Below are positions 34,675 through 44,455 of a DNA stretch of 64,000 nucleotides, in pieces. Position 1 is the stretch's first letter; each line of letters begins with the position of its first letter. The position numbers and the translations under genes were made by a program. The stretch is from Piscinibacter defluvii (GTDB lineage: Bacteria; Pseudomonadota; Gammaproteobacteria; Burkholderiales; Burkholderiaceae_C), in NCBI RefSeq assembly GCF_004011805.1, contig NZ_ML137197.1, forward strand, positions 124,001 through 188,000, in the 5' to 3' direction. The notes under the pieces were generated by a model. That model searched no databases and was not told the origin of the DNA. It worked only from the letters and a program-made list of their open reading frames with translations.

Positions 34675-35834
34675 GAGCCGTTCCTCGCGGACTGGCCGGC
34701 CTGCTGCAGCGCGGCGGGCGCCACCTGCACCCGTTCGCCGTCCTTGACGAAGCCGGCGCCGGCCGACACCACCGGCGCGTCGGGTTCGAGCCCGCCGGTC
34801 ACCTCGACCAGGCCGCGCTGGCGCGTGCCGGTGCTGATGCGCGTCAGCCGTGCCACGCCGTCGGCGCCGACCAGGAAGACGAAGGGCTGGCCGTCGCGGC
34901 TGAGCACCACCGACTCGGGCAGCGTCAGTATGGTCGCGCTGGCCACCACGATCTCGCCGCGGGCGTGGCCGCCGGCCTTCAGCGTGGCCTCGGCCGGTAG
35001 CGCCACGTGCACCAGGCCGTTGCGGCTGCGCGTGTCGACGGTCGGCGTGACCAGGCGCACCGTGCCGTCCATGCGCCGGCCGTCGGCCAGCACGATCTGC
35101 GCGGCCGCACCCGGCTGCACCTGCCCGAGCGCATGGTCGGGCAACTCGGCCAGCCATTCGAGCTCACCGCCCCGGATCAACCGGAACAGCTCCACGCCGG
35201 ACTGCACCACCTGGCCGACGCTCGCGCTGCGCCGCGCGATCACGCCGTCGGCCGGTGCCAGCACACGGGTGTGGGCGAGGCGCACCTCGAGCTCCTGCCG
35301 CTGCGCGCGCGCCAGCTCGAGCTTGGCGGCCGCGGCCAGCGCGGCGGTGCGGCGCGCCTGCACCGTCTCGACGCTGTAGATGCCCGAGTCGACGATGCGT
35401 TCGGCGCGCTCCAGGTTGGCGTCGGCCTGCACCTTCTCGGCCTGCGCCTGGCGGATCAGCGCCTCCTGCTGCGCGAGCTGGGCCTGCAGCTGGGCGTCGT
35501 CGCCGCGCGCCAGCAGCTGGCCGCGCCGCACGCGCGCGCCGACCTCGACCAGCACCTCGGTCAGGCGCACGCCGTTGGCGTCGGAGCCGACGATCAGCTC
35601 GTCGCGCGCGGCCAGGCTGCCGCTGGCCGCCAGGCTGCGCGGCAGCGTGCGGGTGCTGGGGCGGACCAGGTCGACCGTCAGCGCGGCGGCGGCACCCGGT
35701 GCCACGTCGGCGGCAGGTGGCGTGCGCTCCTTGCCCCCCAGCGCGAGTGCCGTGCCGCCCAGCACAGTCGCGCCGATGAGCAAGGCCAGGCGGCGGCGCG
35801 TCGCGCGCTGCCCGGGGTGTCGGCTGGGGGTCAT
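34671..35834 (-). CDS. RND efflux periplasmic adaptor (membrane-fusion protein)
   Basis: 387 residues. An N-terminal membrane anchor (about 16-34, after RRR) is followed by the HlyD/AcrA fold: lipoyl half 1 near DELIVGSDANG, a helical hairpin (about 105-180, rich in Ala, Gln and Glu), lipoyl half 2 (LAPADGVIARRSASVGQVV) and beta-barrel. ATGA overlaps exist at both its start (with the outer-membrane factor) and its end (with the pump). Links the pump to the outer-membrane channel. Confidence 0.9.
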   Translation of the reverse strand: MTPSRHPGQRATRRRLALLIGATVLGGTALALGGKERTPPAADVAPGAAAALTVDLVRPSTRTLPRSLAASGSLAARDELIVGSDANGVRLTEVLVEVGARVRRGQLLARGDDAQLQAQLAQQEALIRQAQAEKVQADANLERAERIVDSGIYSVETVQARRTAALAAAAKLELARAQRQELEVRLAHTRVLAPADGVIARRSASVGQVVQSGVELFRLIRGGELEWLAELPDHALGQVQPGAAAQIVLADGRRMDGTVRLVTPTVDTRSRNGLVHVALPAEATLKAGGHARGEIVVASATILTLPESVVLSRDGQPFVFLVGADGVARLTRISTGTRQRGLVEVTGGLEPDAPVVSAGAGFVKDGERVQVAPAALQQAGQSARNGS

Positions 35835-37297
35835 TGGTCGGTTCCTCCGGATTCGGGTTGAGCGGCAGCCGCGGTGGCCAGGCCTCGATGGCCGCCTCCG
35901 AGCGCCTTGAAGGCGGCGACCTGGCCGAGCAGCCGGTCGCGGTAGGCGTCGACCTCGTCGAGCTGCGCCTGGAAGTGGTGGCGCTCGGCGTCGAGCAGGT
36001 CGAGGTAGCCGAAGGCGCCGCTCGCGTAGCCGAGCCCGGCAAGCCGGCGCGAGCGCGCCAGCGCCGCCGTGCGCGCCTGTTCGGCCTGCAGCGCCTGCTG
36101 GCTCAGGTCCAGCGTGGCGTAGGCCTCGCGCAGCTCCAGCACGGCAGCCAGCACGGCCTGGCGGTAGCCCGCCAGCGCGGCATCGGCACGCGCATCGGCC
36201 TGCGCGACACGCGAGCGGCCCTGCCCGCCGTCGAACAGGTGGTGCGTGGCCGACAGCGCGAGCGACCACACCATGCCCGGCCCGTCGAACAGGTTCGAGA
36301 GCGAACGCACGTCGCTGCCGACGCTGCCCGACAGCGCGAGTGTCGGCAGCGTGGCGGCGCGGGCCGCGTCCACGTCGGCCTGCGCGGCGGCGAGCTGCGC
36401 CTCGGCCTGGCGCAGGTCGGGCCGGCGCAGCAGCAGCTCGGCCGCGTCGCCCTGCGGCAGGCGCGCCTGGAACGGCGCACCCGGGTCGAGCGCCTCGTGC
36501 GGCGCCTCGCGGTCGACGACCTGGGCCAGCGGCCGGCCGGCCAGCAGCGCCAGCGTCGCCTCGAGGGCCGCGCGCTGGCGCCGCAGCGCGGCCAGCGTGG
36601 CCTCGGTGCCGGCCAGCTCGGCCTCGGCGCGGCGCAGGTCGAATTCGTTGGCGATGCCCGCAGCCTGCTCGCGCCGGCGCAGCGCCAGCGTGGTGGCACG
36701 GCCGGCGCGCACCGCCTCGGCGATCTCGAGCTGGCGCTGCAGCGCGCGCAGGCCGAAATGCACCTCGGCCAGCTGCGCGCTCAGGCCCCACTCGACGCTG
36801 GCCCGCGCCCATTGCTGCGCACGCAGCTGGGCGCCGGCGGCATCGCTCGCCGCGGCGAGCCGACCCCACAGGTCGATCTCGTGGCGGGCGACCAGCGCGA
36901 CGCGGTGGCTGCCGCCGACCCGCGGCGCGCCGGCTGGCGTGCCCTCGGCCGACTGGCGCGCGCGGCCGTGGCTGGCCTGCAGGTCCAGCGCCGGGCGGCG
37001 CGCGCCGCGCAACTCGTCGAGCCGGGCCTGCGCCTCGCGCACACGCGCCGCCGCGGCAGCCAGGTCGTGGCTGTCGCGCAGCGCCTGCTCGATCAGCCGG
37101 TCGAGCGCCGGGTCGCCGAACAGCGTCCACCAGCGCTCGATCGCCAGGCCCGCCTCGAGGCGGGCGTGGGCGGCCGGCGCCAGCACCGGCAGCTCGGCCG
37201 CAGCGACGAGGCGGCGCTCGGTCGGGGCCGGCGGTGCTGTCGCGCAGCCGGCCAGCACGGCGGCCAGCGGCACGGCGAGCAGCGCCGTCTTACGCAT
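35831..37297 (-). CDS. RND outer-membrane factor lipoprotein (NodT family)
   Basis: 488 residues. The signal peptide ends in a lipobox LAGC with Cys18, so the protein is lipid-anchored like OprM. Two OEP domains with long helices follow (for example LPQGDAAELLLRRPDLRQAE, the conserved LLRRPDL motif). Its start overlaps the DUF1127 stop by 8 bases. As the only outer-membrane channel gene in the window, it could in principle also serve the type I exporter, but its operon position ties it to the RND pump. Confidence 0.9.
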   Translation of the reverse strand: MRKTALLAVPLAAVLAGCATAPPAPTERRLVAAAELPVLAPAAHARLEAGLAIERWWTLFGDPALDRLIEQALRDSHDLAAAAARVREAQARLDELRGARRPALDLQASHGRARQSAEGTPAGAPRVGGSHRVALVARHEIDLWGRLAAASDAAGAQLRAQQWARASVEWGLSAQLAEVHFGLRALQRQLEIAEAVRAGRATTLALRRREQAAGIANEFDLRRAEAELAGTEATLAALRRQRAALEATLALLAGRPLAQVVDREAPHEALDPGAPFQARLPQGDAAELLLRRPDLRQAEAQLAAAQADVDAARAATLPTLALSGSVGSDVRSLSNLFDGPGMVWSLALSATHHLFDGGQGRSRVAQADARADAALAGYRQAVLAAVLELREAYATLDLSQQALQAEQARTAALARSRRLAGLGYASGAFGYLDLLDAERHHFQAQLDEVDAYRDRLLGQVAAFKALGGGHRGLATAAAAQPESGGTDQ

Positions 37298-37493
37298 GGC
37301 ACGGCGCGTCGGCCAGGTGCCGGCGCGTGGCCGGGCTGATGCCGCGCCATTCCGCCTCCACGGAGCCGATCTCGCTCGGGTGCAGGCCGATGTCGGCCAG
37401 GGTGCGTTCGTCGAGGTCGTGCAGGCTGGCGCAGCGGCTGCGCGAGGCGGCCAGCCAACGCAGCACGGCGCCGAGGGGGGACATCAGCAACAT
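37290..37493 (-). CDS. DUF1127 small protein at the head of the RND operon
   Basis: 67 residues. The C-terminal half fits the DUF1127 motif (LHDLDERTLADIGLHPSEI), an arginine-containing element found in small proteobacterial regulators, some of which bind RNA. It has a strong AAGGAGAG ribosome site and overlaps the outer-membrane-factor start. Its place as first gene suggests a leader or regulatory role for the efflux operon; that is inference. Confidence 0.75.
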   Translation of the reverse strand: MLLMSPLGAVLRWLAASRSRCASLHDLDERTLADIGLHPSEIGSVEAEWRGISPATRRHLADAPCHA

Positions 37494-37587
37494 GGGGCTC
37501 TCCTTCTCGGAATGGGGTGAGAAGGGATTTCGCGCCCGGGCGGTTGCCCCGCGGTTTCCCGCGTGGCACGGCCGATTGCGCCTGAAA

Positions 37588-37603
37588 CCGTCGCGCGCGA
37601 CGG
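37588..37603. promoter_or_regulatory. 16-bp perfect palindrome between the efflux operon and a histidine kinase
   Basis: CCGTCGCGCGCGACGG lies in the 180-base divergent region between the DUF1127/RND operon and the hybrid kinase. Position and symmetry fit an operator, but CG-rich palindromes also arise by chance in this DNA. No promoter hexamers could be assigned in this region. Confidence 0.25.
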
Positions 37604-37673
37604 CCGGCGGGTGGCCCGCACCCCTGTTTCAACTGCAATGCGTCGCGGCGCCGCGCAGGGGGAGCGAGTCCGT

Positions 37674-40160
37674 ATGATCATCCGGGCCTCCACACGCGCC
37701 GCTCCGATGACGGGTTACTTCTCGCGCACGCTGACGGGCAAGGTCGTGCTGTGGCTGGCGGGGCTGGGCGCGGCGGCGCTGCTGCTGTTCGGCGCGCTCG
37801 GAGCCTGGGTGCTGTACCGCCAGATCGAGACGCAGGAGCTCGAGCGGCTCGCGCTGCAGGCGGCCGAGCGGGCGCGCGTGGCCGAGCAGGTGCTGGCGCG
37901 CGTGACCGAGATGCACCTGACGGTGCGCGACGAGTTCGCGCGCCGCTGGCCCGACCTGCAGGACGCGGCCAGTGCCCGCCGCTTCGACACCCTGCTCGAG
38001 CGCGACGCCGCCGGCGCCTGGCGCAGCCGGCGCGAGATCGCCGACGGCCGCCAGTACCCGACCGGCTGGGTGCGCCAGGGCACGCCGCTGAGCGACGACC
38101 TGCGCCGCCGCGTGGTGCTGTTCCACGACCTGTCCACGCGCTACGGGCCGGGCGCGGCGACGCGCAACGACAACCTCTACTTCGTCAGCGTGCCCGAGCA
38201 GGCCAACCTCGGCTACGACCCCTTCCTCGCGCCGACCTGGAGCACCGACGTCGCCTCCGACTACGACCAGCTGAGCGAAGACTGGGGCCGCGTCGCCAAC
38301 CTGCCGCCCGGGCCGGACCTGGCCACGCGCTGGTCCACACCCGAGTTCGACGCGGTCAGCCCCGGCATGGGCGCGGTGTTCGCGGCGCTGACGCCGATCC
38401 GCATCGACGGCCGGCACCTGGCGAGCATCGGCACCACGGTGGTCGTCAAGGAGTTCCTGGCGCGCGTGCTGCCGCCGGCCGGGCCGGAGATCCGCTACCT
38501 CGCGCTGCTGCCCGACGGCCGCATGCTCGACACGGCCGATGCCAAGCAGCCCGAGCGCGGGCGCGGCAGCCCCTATGCCGCGCTGCTGCACGACGGCGCG
38601 CCGGCCTACCAGGGCCGCGACGCGACCGATGGTTCACTCTACGCACTGGCGCGCATCGAGGGCCCGGGCTGGTACGTGGCCGCGCTGCTGCCGGTGGACG
38701 TGGTGCGCGCGCGTGCCGCCGCGCCGCTGCTGTGGGCGCTGACCATCGGTGCGGTGGCGCTGCTGCTGCCGCTGGTGATCGTCGCCGCGATCCTGCGCCG
38801 CCAGGTGGCGCGCCCGCTCGGCGCGCTGACCCGTGCCGCCGAGACGCTGGCGCGCGGCGACACCGCAGTGCGCCTTCCGGCCGAGCGCGAGGACGAGCTC
38901 GGGCGGCTCGCCGCTGCCTTCAACCACATGGCGCACGAGGTGGCCGAGCGTGATGCCGCGCTGCGCGAGGACAAGCGCCGCATCGAGCAGGCACTGGCCG
39001 ACACCACGCGCGCCGAGGCCGAGCTGGCGCGCCAGCGCGAGGCGCTGCACCAGAGCGAGAAGCTGTCGGCGCTGGGCAGCCTGCTGGCCGGCGTGGCGCA
39101 CGAGCTGAACAACCCGCTGACCGTGGTCGTCGGCCGCGCGATGCAGCTCGAGGAGCAGGCCGCCAGCGCCACCGACCGCGAACGCGCGCAGGCGATCCGC
39201 AGCGCGGCCGAGCGCTGCACGCGCATCGTGCGCACCTTCCTCGCGATGGCGCGCCGTCAGGACGCGGTGCGCAGCGCCACCGACCTGAACGCCGTGCTGC
39301 GCGGTGCGCTCGAGCTGCTCGGCTACCAGCTGCACAGCGGCGCGGTGCTGGTCCGCACGCAGCTCGACCCGGCGCTGCCGCGCGTGCTGGCCGATGCCGA
39401 CCAGCTCTCGCAGGTGTTCCTGAACCTGCTGATGAACGCGCAGCAGGCGATGGCCGGCCAGCCCGGAGAGCGCCGCCTGCGGGTGCGCAGCCGCCGGCAC
39501 GGCGGCCAGGTGCGCATGGAGGTGGAGGACAACGGCCCGGGCGTGCCGGCCGAACTCGCCGGCCGCATCTTCGATCCCTTCTTCACCACCAAGCCGGTGG
39601 GCGAAGGCACCGGGGTCGGGCTCGCGGTCAGCCTGGGCATCGTGCAGTCGCACGGCGGCACGCTGGCGCTGGAGACACCCGACGGCGGTGGCGCGCGCTT
39701 CGTCGTCACGCTGCCGGTGCTCGGCGCCGAGGAGACGCCGGCGCCGCTCGCCGGCCCCGCGCCGGCCGATGGCGCCCCCGGGGCGCCGCGGCGCATCCTG
39801 GTGGTCGACGACGAACCCGAGATCGGCGCACTGCTGCGCGAGCTGCTCGAGTCGGCCGGCCACATGGTCATGCTGGCCGCCAGTGGGCAGGAGGCGCTGG
39901 AGCGCCTGTCGACACAGGCCTTCGACGTCGTGCTCACCGACCTGAAGATGCCCGGCATGGACGGGCCGACGCTGTACCGCGAGATCGCCCGCCGCGACCC
40001 GGCACTCGCCCAGCGCGTGATCGCCATGACCGGCGACGCGCTCGGCGGCGGCGTGCAGGCCTTCGTGCAGCAGCACGGCCTGCCGCTGCTGCACAAGCCC
40101 TTCGACGCGCCGGAGGTGCTGGCGCAGGTCCGCCGGGCCGGCGGCGCAGGGCGCGCCTAG
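37674..40160 (+). CDS. Membrane hybrid sensor histidine kinase with C-terminal receiver
   Basis: 828 residues from the ATG at 37674 (GGGGGAG upstream; ATG 37707 is an alternative). Two membrane segments (about 24-48 and 352-374) flank a periplasmic sensor domain of about 300 residues. HAMP (375-430) and HisKA follow, with phosphoacceptor His476 in VAHELNNPL, then HATPase (DNGPGVP, FDPFFTTK, GTGVGLA) and a receiver whose phosphorylation site is Asp756 (VVLTDLKMPG). It therefore autophosphorylates and can pass phosphate internally. No DNA-binding partner lies on the same strand; the facing OmpR-type regulator is a possible partner. Ligand unknown. Confidence 0.9.
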   Translation: MIIRASTRAAPMTGYFSRTLTGKVVLWLAGLGAAALLLFGALGAWVLYRQIETQELERLALQAAERARVAEQVLARVTEMHLTVRDEFARRWPDLQDAASARRFDTLLERDAAGAWRSRREIADGRQYPTGWVRQGTPLSDDLRRRVVLFHDLSTRYGPGAATRNDNLYFVSVPEQANLGYDPFLAPTWSTDVASDYDQLSEDWGRVANLPPGPDLATRWSTPEFDAVSPGMGAVFAALTPIRIDGRHLASIGTTVVVKEFLARVLPPAGPEIRYLALLPDGRMLDTADAKQPERGRGSPYAALLHDGAPAYQGRDATDGSLYALARIEGPGWYVAALLPVDVVRARAAAPLLWALTIGAVALLLPLVIVAAILRRQVARPLGALTRAAETLARGDTAVRLPAEREDELGRLAAAFNHMAHEVAERDAALREDKRRIEQALADTTRAEAELARQREALHQSEKLSALGSLLAGVAHELNNPLTVVVGRAMQLEEQAASATDRERAQAIRSAAERCTRIVRTFLAMARRQDAVRSATDLNAVLRGALELLGYQLHSGAVLVRTQLDPALPRVLADADQLSQVFLNLLMNAQQAMAGQPGERRLRVRSRRHGGQVRMEVEDNGPGVPAELAGRIFDPFFTTKPVGEGTGVGLAVSLGIVQSHGGTLALETPDGGGARFVVTLPVLGAEETPAPLAGPAPADGAPGAPRRILVVDDEPEIGALLRELLESAGHMVMLAASGQEALERLSTQAFDVVLTDLKMPGMDGPTLYREIARRDPALAQRVIAMTGDALGGGVQAFVQQHGLPLLHKPFDAPEVLAQVRRAGGAGRA

Positions 40161-40226
40161 GAGTCTGCGCGGCAGAAACCCAGGCCCGCGCCGGGCGGGC
40201 CTGGGTTTCTGCCGCGCAGACTCCTA
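40158..40226. terminator. 69-base perfect palindrome (32-bp stem, 5-base loop) between convergent genes
   Basis: Bases 40158-40189 are exactly complementary to 40195-40226. The TAG stop of the hybrid kinase is the first three bases of the left arm and the TAG stop of the facing OmpR-type regulator is the outer end of the right arm, so the two genes terminate symmetrically in one hairpin. There is no T tract on either side. A bidirectional terminator or RNA-stabilising hairpin is the likely role. Confidence 0.85.
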
Positions 40227-41006
40227 CCGCACCACCTCCACCCCCGCCTCGAACACATACCCCGCCCCGCGTTGCGTGACGATGAAGCGCGGGCGGGCCG
40301 GGTCGGCCTCGATCTTGCGGCGCAGGCGCAGGATCTGCACGTCGATCGAGCGGTCGTAGACCTCGGCGTTGTGCAGGCGCGAGAGGTCGAGCAGCTGGTC
40401 GCGCGAGAGCGTGCGCTGCGGCGCGCACAGGAAGGCCGCCAGCAGGCTGAACTCGCCGTTGGTCAGCTCCACCAGCGCGCCCTGCGGGTTCTTCAGCCGG
40501 CGCAGTCCGACGTTGAGCTCCCAGCCGGCGAAGCGGTAGGCGCGCACGCGCGCCATCGCGTCGGCCACGCTGGCCTGCGCCTGGGCGCGCCGCAGCAGCG
40601 CACGGATGCGCGCCAGCAGCTCGCGCGTGCTGAACGGCTTGGTGAGGTAGTCGTCGGCGCCGAGTTCCAGGCCCATCACGCGGTCGGCCTCCTCGGCGCG
40701 GCCGGTGAGCATCAGGATCGGGATCGCCGAGCCCTCGCGCAACCGGCGCGCGATCTGCATGCCGTCCTCGCCGGGCAGCCGCACGTCGAGCACCACCAGA
40801 TCGACGGTCTCGCGCGCCAGCAGCTCGCTCAACTCGCGCCCGCTGGCCACCGCGCTGACGCGCAGCTCGTTGCCGCTCAGGTAGTCGACCAGCAGGGCGC
40901 GGATCGCGGCGTCGTCGTCGACCGCGACGACATGCGGCCAGGCGGCGGGCGCCGGCACGGCGGCCCCGGCGACGGAGGCAGGAGGCTCGGACATGGTCGT
41001 CAGCAT
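40224..41006 (-). CDS. OmpR/PhoB-family response regulator
   Basis: 260 residues. A receiver domain (about 25-140) has the phosphoacceptor Asp in LVVLDVRLPGEDG and conserved Lys in YLTKPFS. A winged-helix DNA-binding domain follows (SRDQLLDLSRLHNAEVYDRS, IDVQILRLRRKIE, GAGYVFE). The ATG at 41006 has GAGGAG 9 bases upstream; a second ATG at 40994 is possible. It starts 3 bases after the double-PAS kinase stop, so that kinase is its likely partner. Targets unknown. Confidence 0.92.
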   Translation of the reverse strand: MLTTMSEPPASVAGAAVPAPAAWPHVVAVDDDAAIRALLVDYLSGNELRVSAVASGRELSELLARETVDLVVLDVRLPGEDGMQIARRLREGSAIPILMLTGRAEEADRVMGLELGADDYLTKPFSTRELLARIRALLRRAQAQASVADAMARVRAYRFAGWELNVGLRRLKNPQGALVELTNGEFSLLAAFLCAPQRTLSRDQLLDLSRLHNAEVYDRSIDVQILRLRRKIEADPARPRFIVTQRGAGYVFEAGVEVVR

Positions 41007-41009
41007 GGG

Positions 41010-43948
<2,939 letters not shown>

Positions 43949-43952
<4 letters not shown>

Positions 43953-44329
43953 CGCGGCGCCCCCAGCAACTCGTGCACGGTCTCGAGCAGGGCCTCGCGC
44001 GGCACCGGCTTTGGCAGCACCGCGGCCACGCCGAGCCGGCGCGCCAGCTCGCCGCGGCGGCGGATGCCGGGGAAGACGGTGGGCGACAGCGCGATCACCG
44101 GCACGCCCGGGTGCCGGCGCGCCAGTTCGTGCAGCCCGCCGGGGGCCACCAGGCGCGGGAACGGCACGTCCACCAGCAGCAGGTCGGCGGGCGTGGCCGC
44201 GCCGGAGGGCTGGGCCACCACCGGGCCCCAGTCGGCCAGCCAGGCCGACACCAGGCCGAGCAGCGCGGCATCGCCGTCCAGCAGGGCGATGCGGTGCGGT
44301 CGTGCAGGGGGGCGGCGGTGATCGTCCAT
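43949..44329 (-). CDS. Stand-alone receiver (CheY-like) protein
   Basis: 126 residues, receiver domain only. The acidic pocket is reduced to DGD (LLDGDAAL), the phosphoacceptor is Asp54 in LLLVDVPFP, Ser/Thr of the switch is in IALSPTV, and the conserved Lys is in VLPKPV. It therefore retains the residues for phosphorylation, though the loop after the Asp is atypical. It is the first gene of the REC / hybrid kinase / OmpR operon and could be a phosphate sink or competing target. Confidence 0.8.
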
Positions 44330-44455
44330 CGTTCCGGGCGATTTTGGGCACGCCGGCGCCGCCCGGCATGGCAGCCGGGGGCACGCCGGATTTCAGTTGA
44401 AAGAATCGCGCCGGCCGCCCCCCGCCCCGCGGGCCTGCCGTAGCATGCCCGGACG

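Noticed and set aside
31582-35379. A 1265-codon plus-strand frame opposite the RND pump and its adaptor
   Set aside because: Gln/Arg/His/Ala-rich composition without hydrophobic or domain signals, typical of antisense frames in high-GC genes; the minus-strand RND genes are unambiguous.
44397-44446. TTGAAA and TAGCAT as a promoter for the MalT-like gene
   Set aside because: The spacing (38 bases) is far from the 17 needed, and TAGCAT lies only 9 bases before the start codon.
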